Shown in pieces: positions 1 through 9,342 of a stretch of DNA of 64,000 nt. The notes under the pieces are model-generated. The model searched no databases, had not been told where the DNA came from, and saw nothing but the letters and a program-made list of their open reading frames with translations. Position 1 is the stretch's first letter. Every line of letters begins with the position of its first letter. Origin of the DNA: Ectopseudomonas khazarica (GTDB lineage Bacteria; Pseudomonadota; Gammaproteobacteria; Pseudomonadales; Pseudomonadaceae); the NCBI RefSeq assembly GCF_004521985.1, contig NZ_SBHZ01000009.1:154642-218641 (forward strand), in the 5' to 3' direction. Made by a program: the position numbers and the translations under genes.

Positions 1-161
1 AGCAGCCAACCCGGACGGCCAAGCACGAGACGGCAACAGGATGTGCGCGGGACAGGAAATGTCGAATGGGTCGTGCGCCCTCAGGCACAGGACGAGGCAT
101 GCAGTGCCTCACGCCGGAGGCGCGCGCGTGCCCTGAGGACAGCGCACGCCCAGGCGATCGA

Positions 162-2468
162 TCAGGCGTTCTTAAGCTTGCGCAGGTTGCCGATCACCGA
201 CTCCAGCGCGCGATCGAACAGCAGCGCATCGTCGAGCAGGCGAATGGCGTTGCGGCGGAACTCCACGGCCAGCGAGTTGCGGCTCTTCTCCAGCACCTTC
301 ATGCCGGTGCGGTTGACGAACACATACTTGCCGGTCGGTTTGATGATGGCCGCCAGCTTGCAACGCAGCTTGTGCTCCTCGTCTTCCTGGAACTCGACCC
401 AGCTGCCCACACGCAGGCTGTCTACCTGCAGCAGCGCCTCGTCGTCGTCCGGCAACATCACTTCCGGCTCCTGCGGGCGGGTCTGCCCTGGAGCCAGCAG
501 GATGATTTCCTCGACCACCTCGACCATCGCCGGTGCGTCCTCGACCACCGCTTCCTCGGCGGGCAACTCCAGCAGCGGCAGTTCGAGGTCACCCTCGCCG
601 CCGTCAGCCTGCACGGCCTCGGCCTGCTCGGGCGTGACCTCGGCCTCGGCAGCGGCGCGCTTGAAGCGCTGGAAGGCCTGCACATGCAGCACTTCCAGCT
701 GGCTGAAGAACTCGCTGGTGGAGAACGGATCGAAGGCTGCGCTGGCCATGCCTTCGCGCAAAGCCTTGAGCAGGCCCGGGACCAGCTCCAGCAGCTGCAG
801 ACGGGCTTCCGGATCCTCGTGCGGCGCAACGCTCCAGACCAGATCATCCATGGTCTGCAGGGCAGCCTGCCACTCCGGCGATTCCACGCCATGCTTGAGG
901 CAGGTGAGCATCAGCACCTTGCTCCAGGCTTCCTGCAGCAAACGCACCACCACCTCGGGCAGCGTCTTGCCCAGCAGGCGCTCGTTCAATGCCTGTTCGA
1001 CCTGACGGCGGGCGAGCTCGGCCTTGGCGCTGCCTTCCTCGGCATCACGGGTGCGTTGTTCGAGCAACTCGCTGCGGCGACGCTCATCGCCCGTGAAGGC
1101 CATGAAGTCAGCGAGCAGCTCGGAGAAAATCGCCGGATCATCGACGAAGTCGTTCAGCAGACGCTGCACCACCTGTTCGATCTTCTGATACAGGCTGTCG
1201 CGCTGAGCATCGTCCTGCTCGCCCCAGCCCAATGCCGCAGAGGCAATTTCGTTGAGCAGGCGACGAGCCGGGTGGCTGCCACGACTGAAGAAGGTCTTGT
1301 CCAGCACCGCGACCTTGAGCATCGGGATCTGCAGGCGGCCGATCAGCGCCTTGAGCGAATCCGGCAGGGTGCGGTCGTCAAGAATGAACTCGAACAGCAT
1401 CGACACAAGGTTGATCACGTCCTCGTCGACTTCACCGACCACACGCGCCTTGCCACTCTTGGCACTGGCACGCTCGAGCAGGTGCTCGAGCTGGTTGCGC
1501 AGGTCAAAATCGTCGAGGTTGATCTGCGCCGGCGTGCGCTGCTGCATGTGCGAGAGCAGGCGCATCAGATCGTTGCTGGTGATGGGCAGCGCATCGGCTA
1601 CCTGGGCGCGGCGCGGCATCGCGCTGCCACGCACCTGGGACAACAGGTCCTGCAGCGCGCCGAAGACTTCCTGCACGCCCTGGTCGGCCCCCTCGAGCAG
1701 CGGCATGCCTTCCTCGGCAGAGGACTGCACGTAAGTGGAGGCGGCCGGGCGCGACTGGCGGCGCGGTGGCGCGGATTTCAGCTCGGGCAATACGCCGGCA
1801 CTGACCAGCGCCTGGTTGGCCTCGGCATAGAGATTGTCGCAGCTGCCCAGGACGTACTTCTCGAACAGCTTGAGGATGATCAGCTTGACCTTGATCTCGA
1901 CACCCAGGCCGCTGCAGGCATCGAGGAAGTATTCGCTGAGCAGGGTCGGACCGAGCGGGTTGCTCTTGTCATCCAGCTTCTTGCTGATCACCGCGTTGAG
2001 ACGTGTGGTGAGATGCCCCAGCGCTGCGGCGTCACGACTCATGACCTTGGCCACCATGGCGTCCAGTGCCACGGTTTCTTCCAGTTCGTCGTTCTGCACC
2101 AGGCTGAGGCTGTCGAAGGACACCGTATCCAGGGCAGGCTGCGGCTTGCCGATCTCGTACTGGTTGAGATTGGCGAAAGACTCGAACACCTTCTGCAGGA
2201 AACCACGCTCGATGGTCTTGCGCTTGAGACGCAGGTCGCGCATGGCCTCGAAGAAGGCATTCTGCTCGGCATTGCTGGTCGCCCGATCCGCCATCTCGAA
2301 GAGGGTATCGTCGGCGTTGTCGAACAGACTCTGCAGATTCTGCTTGAGCTGTTGCGCGGCTTTGTCACGCACCTGAATCAGCGCCACGGGCAGTCTTCCT
2401 ACCGGCGAAGTTGGCGATTGCTCTGCGGTGGCCTTGTTCAGGTGCACCACATTCGCGTCGGTCTTCAT
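162..2468 (-). CDS. DUF1631 family protein (first of two paralogues)
   Basis: A 768-residue protein recognised as DUF1631, a family of unknown biochemical function common in Pseudomonas. The ATG at 2468 is preferred over the longer reading because GGGAG lies about 8 bases before it and the protein then begins MKTDANVVHLNK. The N-terminal half is helical, with a proline/arginine-rich linker (PPRRQSRP). Residues 687-768 form a beta-rich module that starts VGSWVEFQ and ends near DRALESVIG. The same module closes the second DUF1631 protein at 24961-27285. No signal peptide or membrane segment is visible, so it is probably cytoplasmic. A sigma70-like promoter lies at 2579-2606. The family call is firm; the function is unknown. 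Confidence 0.85.
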   Translation of the reverse strand: MKTDANVVHLNKATAEQSPTSPVGRLPVALIQVRDKAAQQLKQNLQSLFDNADDTLFEMADRATSNAEQNAFFEAMRDLRLKRKTIERGFLQKVFESFANLNQYEIGKPQPALDTVSFDSLSLVQNDELEETVALDAMVAKVMSRDAAALGHLTTRLNAVISKKLDDKSNPLGPTLLSEYFLDACSGLGVEIKVKLIILKLFEKYVLGSCDNLYAEANQALVSAGVLPELKSAPPRRQSRPAASTYVQSSAEEGMPLLEGADQGVQEVFGALQDLLSQVRGSAMPRRAQVADALPITSNDLMRLLSHMQQRTPAQINLDDFDLRNQLEHLLERASAKSGKARVVGEVDEDVINLVSMLFEFILDDRTLPDSLKALIGRLQIPMLKVAVLDKTFFSRGSHPARRLLNEIASAALGWGEQDDAQRDSLYQKIEQVVQRLLNDFVDDPAIFSELLADFMAFTGDERRRSELLEQRTRDAEEGSAKAELARRQVEQALNERLLGKTLPEVVVRLLQEAWSKVLMLTCLKHGVESPEWQAALQTMDDLVWSVAPHEDPEARLQLLELVPGLLKALREGMASAAFDPFSTSEFFSQLEVLHVQAFQRFKRAAAEAEVTPEQAEAVQADGGEGDLELPLLELPAEEAVVEDAPAMVEVVEEIILLAPGQTRPQEPEVMLPDDDEALLQVDSLRVGSWVEFQEDEEHKLRCKLAAIIKPTGKYVFVNRTGMKVLEKSRNSLAVEFRRNAIRLLDDALLFDRALESVIGNLRKLKNA

Positions 2469-2578
2469 TCTAGTCTCCCGCAGACTGCCCGAACCCGGGC
2501 TTCCTGGTCTGCACAGCGTCAACCGAGCGTCATCCCTAACGTCAAAGGCCTGGCGTCAATAATGAAAAATGTAAAGGC

Positions 2579-2606
2579 ATTATAGGGAGGCTGCGAGCCA
2601 TACCAA
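2579..2606 (-). promoter_or_regulatory. Sigma70-like promoter for the DUF1631 gene
   Basis: On the minus strand, TTGGTA (2606-2601), a 16-base spacer and a perfect TATAAT (2584-2579) lie about 110 bases upstream of the ATG at 2468. Called by eye from consensus. Confidence 0.45.
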
Positions 2607-2810
2607 GCCAATTTTTCCTACAGACATGATGCAGGTCACAGATAGCCACACGCCACCTCCAGACGGTAGCCAGTACCCGACGACCGTGGAGCCTACAGAC
2701 TAACGCTGACAGCCGCGTGACGCCGCACCGGCGGTCGGGCAGAGCTCTGCTCGTCGCCCGTGGATCGAAGCGATGCCCGCGAGCGCTGTAGCCCGATGCC
2801 GTCCTGCCTC

Positions 2811-2816
2811 TATAAT
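2811..2816 (+). promoter_or_regulatory. Probable -10 box for nadC
   Basis: A perfect TATAAT lies 27 bases before the nadC ATG, which would give a leader of about 20 nt. No convincing -35 hexamer is present at the right distance, so the call is tentative. Confidence 0.35.
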
Positions 2817-2843
2817 CGCCCCTCGCCTACTCCGGAGCCGATC

Positions 2844-3692
2844 ATGCCCAACCTGACCCTCGCCGACCTCAGCAGCGAAATCGAAGCCAATGTCCGCCGC
2901 GCCCTGGCCGAAGACATCGGCAGCGGGGACATCACGGCCCAGCTGATTCCGGCGGAGCGGCTGGCCAGCGCCCGCGTGATCACCCGCGAAGCAGCGACCA
3001 TCTGCGGCACGGCGTGGGTCGATGCGGTCTTTCGCCAGGTCGATCCGCGGGTCACGGTGCACTGGCACGTGCAGGACGGCGAGTGCGCCCAAGCCGAGCA
3101 GACCCTGTTCAGCCTGGAGGGCCCGGCACGCGCGCTGCTCAGCGGAGAGCGCGCCGCTCTCAACTTCCTGCAGACCCTGTCGGCAGTGGCGACCCGCTGC
3201 AGCCACTACGCCGACCTGGTCGAAGGCACCCGGGTGAAACTGCTGGACACCCGCAAGACCCTTCCCGGCCTGCGCCTGGCCCAGAAGTATGCGGTGACCT
3301 GCGGCGGCTGCCACAACCACCGCATTGGCCTGTATGACGCCTTCCTGATCAAGGAAAACCACATCGCCGCCTGCGGCGGCATCGCCCAGGCGGTGAACGC
3401 CGCCCACCAGATCGCCCCGGGCAAGCCGGTGGAGATAGAAGTGGAAAGCCTGGAAGAACTGCGCGAAGCCCTCGACGCGGGCGCCGACATCGTCATGCTC
3501 GACGAGCTGTCACTGGAGGACATGCGCGAAGCGGTGAAACTCACCGCCGGCCGCGCGAAACTCGAAGCCTCGGGCGGCATCACCGACAGCACCCTGCGCG
3601 TGATCGCGGAAACCGGTGTGGATTACATCTCGCTGGGGACGCTGACCAAGGATGTGAAGGCGGTGGATTTGTCGATGCGGTTGGCGCTGTAG
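2844..3692 (+). CDS. nadC: Nicotinate-nucleotide pyrophosphorylase (carboxylating)
   Basis: Quinolinate phosphoribosyltransferase of 282 residues. It converts quinolinate and PRPP to nicotinate mononucleotide, CO2 and PPi in de novo NAD synthesis. The family signatures are clear: [19 protein letters not shown], the loop [17 protein letters not shown], and the C-terminal barrel segment KLEASGGI followed by DYISLGTLT. The ATG at 2844 has GGAG upstream and begins MPNLTLADL. The reading frame continues 28 codons upstream without conserved residues. nadC next to the pilin locus is the usual Pseudomonas arrangement; here a 10-kb island separates them. Confidence 0.97.
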   Translation: MPNLTLADLSSEIEANVRRALAEDIGSGDITAQLIPAERLASARVITREAATICGTAWVDAVFRQVDPRVTVHWHVQDGECAQAEQTLFSLEGPARALLSGERAALNFLQTLSAVATRCSHYADLVEGTRVKLLDTRKTLPGLRLAQKYAVTCGGCHNHRIGLYDAFLIKENHIAACGGIAQAVNAAHQIAPGKPVEIEVESLEELREALDAGADIVMLDELSLEDMREAVKLTAGRAKLEASGGITDSTLRVIAETGVDYISLGTLTKDVKAVDLSMRLAL

Positions 3693-3890
3693 ATATCCAG
3701 CGCGCCTTACCCCCGCGGCAACGTACAACACCACTCAACATGGCAATGCACTGGACACTCCGCGCCGAATCATCGACAACAAGCTCTGCGCCTTGCGACC
3801 ACACTCGCAAGCGTGATTGAGCACACTGCCTCCTCCTTATCCCTTCTGGCATGATGGCTCCATGAAGCCCTCACGCAGTCGAGCAGCACA

Positions 3891-5201
3891 GTGAACGAAG
3901 CACTATTTTCCCTGCAAGAACGAATCAATTCAGGAACTGCGGTTGTCGGCATATATGGCCTCGGCTATGTCGGTCTGCCCCTGGCGCTGCGCTTCTGCGA
4001 AGTCGGCGTGAAAGTTATCGGCTTCGACATAGATGCTCGCAAGGTAGATCTCCTGAATAGTGGGCACAGCTACATCGAGCGATTGACGCCACAGTGCATC
4101 GACAAAGCCCTGACTCAGGGGCTTGAGGCCACGACAGACTTTGCGCGCACAGCCGAGGCGGATGCTCTGATCATCTGCGTACCAACGCCGCTGAACAGCC
4201 ATCGCGAGCCAGACCTCAGTTTCGTCATCAACACCGTAGAGTCGATACTCCCCCACTTTCGCCCTGGCCAACTGCTGAGCCTGGAAAGCACTACCTGGCC
4301 AGGTACCACGGACGAAGTGCTGGCCCCACGCCTGGCCAACCACGGCTTCATTCCTGGTGAAAATTGCGCTCTGGTGTTTTCCCCAGAACGCGAAGACCCC
4401 GGCAATACCCGCTACGGCACCCATGACATCCCCAAGGTAATTGGCGGCATGACACCAAGCTGCCTGGAACTTGGCCAGGCCATCTATCGCCGTGCCATTC
4501 GCACCCTGGTTCCGGTGAGCAGCACGCGTACAGCAGAGATGACCAAGCTGCTAGAGAACATCCATCGCTCGGTGAACATTGGCCTGGTCAACGAGATGAA
4601 GATCGTCGCCGACAAGATGGGCATCGATATACACGAAGTCATTCGCGCTGCGGCAACCAAGCCCTTCGGCTTCACGCCTTACCAACCGGGTCCGGGTCTC
4701 GGCGGTCACTGCATCCCCATCGACCCTTTCTATCTGACCTGGAAGGCCAAGGAATACGGCATCAACACTCGCTTCATCGAACTGGCCGGTGAGATCAACC
4801 ATTACATGCCGCACTGGGTCGTACAGAAAACCGCAGACGCCCTCAACGACCATGGCAAGGCAGTCAAAGGCAGCCGCATTCTGGTGCTGGGCCTGGCCTA
4901 CAAGAAGAACATCGACGACAGCCGCGAATCGCCGGCCGTGGAGATAATGGAACTCCTGCAAGGCAAAGGCGCATTGGTCGACTACGCCGACCCGCATATC
5001 CCGTGCTTCCCCAAGAAGAGGGATTATCACTTCGACCTGAAGTCCGTACTACTGAATGCACAAACCCTAGCACGCTATGACTGTGTGATCCTAACCACCG
5101 ACCATGACGGATTCGACTACGAACTCCTGCAAAACCAGGCACGCGTGATCGTGGATACGCGGGGACGATTACCGCGCTCGCCCCATATCATTTCAGCGTG
5201 A
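3891..5201 (+). CDS. wbpA: UDP-N-acetyl-D-glucosamine 6-dehydrogenase (WbpA-like)
   Basis: NAD-dependent nucleotide-sugar dehydrogenase of 436 residues. It closely resembles P. aeruginosa WbpA, which oxidises UDP-GlcNAc to UDP-GlcNAcA. Visible features are the Rossmann motif GLGYVG (23-28), [29 protein letters not shown], and the catalytic cysteine near residue 274 in [10 protein letters not shown]. The start is GTG at 3891; no nearby in-frame ATG keeps the Rossmann fold, and the ribosome site is weak. It opens the rightward island operon and is followed by the epimerase. GC is lower than in nadC. WbpB, WbpD and WbpE partners of the O5 antigen pathway are absent from the window, so the end sugar is unknown. 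Confidence 0.93.
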   Translation: MNEALFSLQERINSGTAVVGIYGLGYVGLPLALRFCEVGVKVIGFDIDARKVDLLNSGHSYIERLTPQCIDKALTQGLEATTDFARTAEADALIICVPTPLNSHREPDLSFVINTVESILPHFRPGQLLSLESTTWPGTTDEVLAPRLANHGFIPGENCALVFSPEREDPGNTRYGTHDIPKVIGGMTPSCLELGQAIYRRAIRTLVPVSSTRTAEMTKLLENIHRSVNIGLVNEMKIVADKMGIDIHEVIRAAATKPFGFTPYQPGPGLGGHCIPIDPFYLTWKAKEYGINTRFIELAGEINHYMPHWVVQKTADALNDHGKAVKGSRILVLGLAYKKNIDDSRESPAVEIMELLQGKGALVDYADPHIPCFPKKRDYHFDLKSVLLNAQTLARYDCVILTTDHDGFDYELLQNQARVIVDTRGRLPRSPHIISA

Positions 5202-5311
5202 ACCTGGAGATGCTCTGCGGAAAACTGAAAACAGCAGACAGACCACCACTTGCCCTGACTCTGATTAATCGTTGCCTCGCCCCACTAACCTCCTGCCCCT
5301 CGGAGACACTT

Positions 5312-6421
5312 GTGGCACAAAACAAAGATCAAAAGCACTTCGTATTTATTATCGGCACCCGAGCGCAGCTTATTAAAGTTGCACCAGTAATCGTCGAATG
5401 CGAGCAACAAAATTTGCCGTGCACCTTACTGATGACCGGGCAGCATCTAGAAACCATGCAGGACTTGCTGGCGGAGTTCGGGATAGAAACAGAACAAACC
5501 GCTGCGACCACCGCAAAAGAGCATGCCACCGTGCTTTCCCTGATCACATGGCTGCCACGCGCCTATATGGGAATTATTAAGCAGCTCAAGTCCATAAAAC
5601 TCAAACCTAAACATATCAATATTCTGGTACATGGCGACACCCTTTCCACAGTACTTGGGGCCCTGGCAGGACGTCAGCTAGGCGCGTCAGTCGTACACCT
5701 GGAGAGCGGCCTAACATCAAAACATATACTCGATCCCTTTCCAGAGGAAATCTCTCGACGCATTGTCTTCCGATTGAGCAACATCGCCATGTGCCCTAAT
5801 TCAGAAACAGAACAGCACATGAGGCTAAAATATCCAAATTGCCAGGCGATAAATACGAACGGAAACACAATATTAGATGCAATAAGATTAACCGGCGTTA
5901 GTCGTGTCACTCGTCCCCAAGAGTCAAATCACATTGTCGCTTCCCTGCATCGTTTCCAAAACATCTATGACACCAAGAGACTATCGAAACTAGTAGAACT
6001 ACTAGAAGAGATCGCAGACACACATACAATTTATTTTGTCTTACACCCAGCAACACGCAAGCGCCTGGATAAAACAGGGCTTTCCAAGCGCCTAGAAGAA
6101 CATAAAGGCATCAAATTACTTCCACGCCTAGGTTACAGCGAGTTTCTCCGTTTGGCGGCCGAATCGGCATGCGTTCTTACAGATGGCGGATCTAATCAGG
6201 AAGAATTAGCTGCGCTTGGCGTTCCGACTATCGTGATGCGACAAGCGACGGAGCGCAGTGACGGGCTTGGCAAGAATGCGATCATGGAGGGTGAGCTCTC
6301 CGCCGGCGTGTTCAATTACATCAAAAGAAAAGAATATCGGGCACTTGACTTAGAAAACGACGACACACACTTCAAACACCCCTCCAGTCATATAATTGAT
6401 TATTTAACAAGAACGCCATAG
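5312..6421 (+). CDS. UDP-N-acetylglucosamine 2-epimerase family protein, divergent
   Basis: WecB/WbpI/NeuC-like fold, 369 residues from a GTG at 5312 that has GGAG upstream. The frame also opens at GTG 5198, overlapping the wbpA stop, but the extra 38 residues do not look conserved. Conserved acidic residues remain in HGDTLSTVLGALAG, VVHLESG and PFPEE, and TDGGSNQEELAALG matches the UDP-binding loop. The classical GHRRE segment of WecB is changed to LHRFQN. It probably epimerises, or hydrolyses and epimerises, a UDP-HexNAc or its uronate. GC is only about 38-40% in sampled lines (5821, 6001), against about 65% in core genes, so it was acquired horizontally. Confidence 0.8.
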   Translation: MAQNKDQKHFVFIIGTRAQLIKVAPVIVECEQQNLPCTLLMTGQHLETMQDLLAEFGIETEQTAATTAKEHATVLSLITWLPRAYMGIIKQLKSIKLKPKHINILVHGDTLSTVLGALAGRQLGASVVHLESGLTSKHILDPFPEEISRRIVFRLSNIAMCPNSETEQHMRLKYPNCQAINTNGNTILDAIRLTGVSRVTRPQESNHIVASLHRFQNIYDTKRLSKLVELLEEIADTHTIYFVLHPATRKRLDKTGLSKRLEEHKGIKLLPRLGYSEFLRLAAESACVLTDGGSNQEELAALGVPTIVMRQATERSDGLGKNAIMEGELSAGVFNYIKRKEYRALDLENDDTHFKHPSSHIIDYLTRTP

Positions 6422-6536
6422 ACACCAAAATCCTTGACTGGCCTTCGCCTCTTTAGCCTCAACACTTTTTAATACACAAAGCACCCCACCAAGAAGACTG
6501 AAATAGCCAGGCGCCACAGGGAGGCCGGATTAGCAA

Positions 6537-7337
6537 ATGAAGAAGAGCACCCTGCCAAATCAAACACACATGCAGTCACTGAAACATGTCAGAAAGCATG
6601 AGCTTGATTCTGCACTTGAATACTTCCCACAACTCTCGAGTGGGCAACCGTGCCGTGTGCTGGAGCTAGGGGCTGGCACTGGCCAGCAGGCACGACACAT
6701 AAGTGATCTTGGCTATAAAGTATCAGCCCTTGATTTGCCAAGCAGCAGCTACAAAGACGCACGCCAATTCCACATCGATGAATACGACGGGGAAAACCTA
6801 CCTTTTGCGGATGAAACATACGATGTCATTTTCAGCTCAAACGTTCTTGAGCATGTCGTGAGCATCGACAAACTCTTGAGTGAAACCTATCGAACACTTA
6901 AGCCTGGCGGCATGGCTATCCACCTGATCCCGTCCCCTGCATGCCGCCTATGGAGCATTCTTGCGCACTACATATGGCTAATGCGCAGGGTCACATCACG
7001 CCTCATGGCATTGACCCAAAACGCCGCAGAAGCCGGCGATGTACCACGCACCCCTCAATCTAGGCGTGAGTGGCTTGGAACACTATTTCCACTCCGACAC
7101 GGTGAGCGCGGAAATACACTGACCGAAACCTACTATTTTTCCAAAATCTACTGGCTTGGAAAATTTCGATCGAATAATTTCAACGTTCACACAGTCTCAG
7201 GCAACGGGCTTTTCTACACTATGGCAAATGCAACCGGGGCAAAACTTTCGATCAACTGCAGGAAGGCCTTATCCCGCACGCTCGGATCGTCCTGCCTGAT
7301 CTATGTCATGACAAAAAACGAGAGCAGCCATGCCTAG
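6537..7337 (+). CDS. Class I SAM-dependent methyltransferase
   Basis: A 266-residue Rossmann-type methyltransferase (Methyltransf_11-like). Motif I is LELGAGTGQQ near residue 41, followed by motif LPFADETYDVIFSSNVLEH and the post-motif LKPGGMAIH. The substrate is not readable from sequence. Its place between a sugar-nucleotide epimerase and an FkbM methyltransferase suggests O- or N-methylation of the glycan, possibly as a chain cap. It follows the epimerase after 115 bases with no visible terminator and overlaps the next gene by 8 bases. GC is below the genome norm. Confidence 0.8.
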   Translation: MKKSTLPNQTHMQSLKHVRKHELDSALEYFPQLSSGQPCRVLELGAGTGQQARHISDLGYKVSALDLPSSSYKDARQFHIDEYDGENLPFADETYDVIFSSNVLEHVVSIDKLLSETYRTLKPGGMAIHLIPSPACRLWSILAHYIWLMRRVTSRLMALTQNAAEAGDVPRTPQSRREWLGTLFPLRHGERGNTLTETYYFSKIYWLGKFRSNNFNVHTVSGNGLFYTMANATGAKLSINCRKALSRTLGSSCLIYVMTKNESSHA

Positions 7338-8205
7338 CAATAAAGTCATTTTCCTAGCACTCCGCAAGATCGGATTCTGCTTATCTCCGAATGGCAGTCC
7401 AAAGTTACCAAAAACTCTCTTGCGCCGCCTGTTTCGTCATGCCCATGGAAGCGTCCAAGTGAATGACTTCGATGGAGACTTGTCCATGGATCTTGAACTG
7501 TCCGAGCATATGCAGCGCCGCATTTTCTGGATGGGCTACTACAGCGAAGATATTGCCCATCTGCTAAATGAAACCCTGCAATCCGGCATGACCGTTCTTG
7601 ATATCGGAGCCAACATCGGCGAGATCACGCTGCTGGCCAGCAAGAGAGTCGGCATGCAGGGCCAAGTATTCGCCTTCGAGCCCATTGAAAATATCGCACA
7701 ACAGCTTGAACGTCATGTAGAGATCAATCAGTTCAAACAAACTTATATCGAGCGTCTAGCGCTAGGCGATGCAACTGATAGTGCCTGCCCGATCTACGCG
7801 TCATGCGGACAAATAACTGATGACAATCACAACGGGCTAGGCAGCCTCTATGGCGGCAATAATGGTGAAAGCCCGGTGCAGTACATCAGGATGACAACCC
7901 TTGACAACTGGATCACCAATCACCCCTCAATCCAGCGCATTGATCTCATCAAGATCGATATTGAAGGTGCCGAGTTGGCCTGCCTGCATGGCGCAAGGGA
8001 TACGTTGCTACGCTTCAGGCCGCGCCTCATTGTCGAAATCCAGGACTTCTCCGCAAGCCGTGCCGGCCATCCATCTACCGATATCCTCGATTTCCTGTCT
8101 GAGCTTGGCTACCGCTTCCAGAGCATCGGTAAGAATGGATCACTGACACCGCTAACCACAAGCAATCTGACCAGCTTCCAGAACGTGTTCTGCACTCCGA
8201 CATGA
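7330..8205 (+). CDS. FkbM family methyltransferase
   Basis: A 291-residue protein with the FkbM pattern: TVLDIGANIGEITLLA (motif I), VFAFEPIENIAQQLERH, MTTLDNWI and LIKIDIEGAELACLHGA. FkbM enzymes O-methylate sugars and polyketides, and members in polysaccharide clusters usually modify surface glycans. It overlaps the preceding methyltransferase by 8 bases and the next glycosyltransferase by 4 (ATGA), so the three are translationally coupled. The acceptor sugar is unknown. Confidence 0.85.
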   Translation: MPSNKVIFLALRKIGFCLSPNGSPKLPKTLLRRLFRHAHGSVQVNDFDGDLSMDLELSEHMQRRIFWMGYYSEDIAHLLNETLQSGMTVLDIGANIGEITLLASKRVGMQGQVFAFEPIENIAQQLERHVEINQFKQTYIERLALGDATDSACPIYASCGQITDDNHNGLGSLYGGNNGESPVQYIRMTTLDNWITNHPSIQRIDLIKIDIEGAELACLHGARDTLLRFRPRLIVEIQDFSASRAGHPSTDILDFLSELGYRFQSIGKNGSLTPLTTSNLTSFQNVFCTPT

Positions 8206-9338
8206 CTGCATCACAAAAGCGCATGCAACTATGGCTCCTGCTCAGTCGATTTGAGCAGGGTGGGTTGGAGCGTGTACAAGCCAACCTTGCCCCGGAGCTG
8301 AAAAACTCCGGTATTGATGTATCCATTGTTTCTGGCACATTCGCCCCCGGGTCAGAGACATTACTACCTGAAGGCATCCCTACGCTGGAGATTGCCGCAA
8401 ACGACAAGTGGATGTTCATTCCCGGCCTGTTGCGTCAACTACGCAAGCACAAACCCGACGTAGTGATGACTACATCCAATGATGTCGCCTGCCTGCTGTT
8501 ATTATTTCGCTCGCTGCTGTTTCCAAGCATGAAGGTGATTTGTACGCAGCACTTGTCTGTGTCTGCCCCATGGAAAAAAGCCAGCGGTCTTCAGCGACTC
8601 AAACACCGCCTATTGATCGGAATGATGCGCGCCCTGTGGCCGAAAGCCGATGCTCTCGTCGCTGTCTGCGACGCGCTGGCCGACGATATGCGCCGCGCAC
8701 TGGAGCTGCGCGCCCCCATTCACGTCATTCACAACCCAGTAGTGCTGCCTGACTTTGCACAACAGATGCAGAAACCTATCCAGTGGCCATGGCCCGATAC
8801 CTCGGTGCCAACCCTTGTTTTCAGCGGTCGCCTTGCCAAAGTGAAACGGCTCGATCTACTACTTGAAGCCTTTTCCTTGGTCACCCGGAACATTGCCGCC
8901 CGCCTGCTGATCCTCGGTGACGGGCCAGAGCGAGAACAGATTCTGGCGCTTATTGAAAAGAATGACTTGCACCATGCATGCCGACTGGTCGGCCACCACC
9001 CCAACCCTCTGCCCTGGATTCAGGCCTCCGACATTCTGATACTGCCCTCCGACTATGAAGGCTTTGGCAATGTTCTGGTGGAGGCCATGGCCTGCGGCGT
9101 TCAGGTCATCGCCACAGATTGCCCCCACGGCCCGGCTGAAATCCTTGGCCACGGTCAGTACGGCCAGCTTGTTCCCACCGGCCAGGCCGAGGCCCTGAGC
9201 CATGCCATTCAGCGGAGCCTGTCCAAAGCATTTCATGTACCTGCTGCCGAACTCATACAACGCGCGAATGCTTTCACGCTACAGCGCGCGTCAAGCGCCT
9301 ACCTGCGCCTGATCCAAGAAACCTCCAATCGGCAATAA
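8202..9338 (+). CDS. Glycosyltransferase family 4 protein
   Basis: GT-B fold retaining glycosyltransferase of 378 residues. The N-terminal motif FEQGGLERVQANLAPEL is typical of GT4 acceptor domains. The C-terminal donor domain has VFSGRLAKVKRLDLLLEAF and the EX7E motif in YEGFGNVLVEAMACG, followed by DCPHGPAEIL. It probably adds a sugar to the lipid-linked island glycan on the cytoplasmic face. The ATG overlaps the FkbM stop. Sugar specificity cannot be read. Confidence 0.88.
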   Translation: MTASQKRMQLWLLLSRFEQGGLERVQANLAPELKNSGIDVSIVSGTFAPGSETLLPEGIPTLEIAANDKWMFIPGLLRQLRKHKPDVVMTTSNDVACLLLLFRSLLFPSMKVICTQHLSVSAPWKKASGLQRLKHRLLIGMMRALWPKADALVAVCDALADDMRRALELRAPIHVIHNPVVLPDFAQQMQKPIQWPWPDTSVPTLVFSGRLAKVKRLDLLLEAFSLVTRNIAARLLILGDGPEREQILALIEKNDLHHACRLVGHHPNPLPWIQASDILILPSDYEGFGNVLVEAMACGVQVIATDCPHGPAEILGHGQYGQLVPTGQAEALSHAIQRSLSKAFHVPAAELIQRANAFTLQRASSAYLRLIQETSNRQ

Positions 9339-9342
9339 CCGC

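Larger units (their letters stand above)
2469..2843. other. Intergenic region between the DUF1631 gene and nadC
   Basis: This 375-base divergent region holds the DUF1631 promoter on the minus strand, a TATAAT box for nadC at 2811-2816, and a short REP-like GTAGCCCGATG near 2788. I see no small ORF or RNA gene. The first 161 bases of the window also hold nothing I can support. Confidence 0.5.

Noticed and set aside
1..161. Possible start of ampD, expected near nadC in Pseudomonas
   Set aside because: Neither strand encodes AmpD-like residues here; only short unsupported frames are present.
66..2585. Long plus-strand open frame (839 codons)
   Set aside because: Antisense to the DUF1631 gene. 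High-GC codon use opens the opposite frame, and the translation has no family motif.
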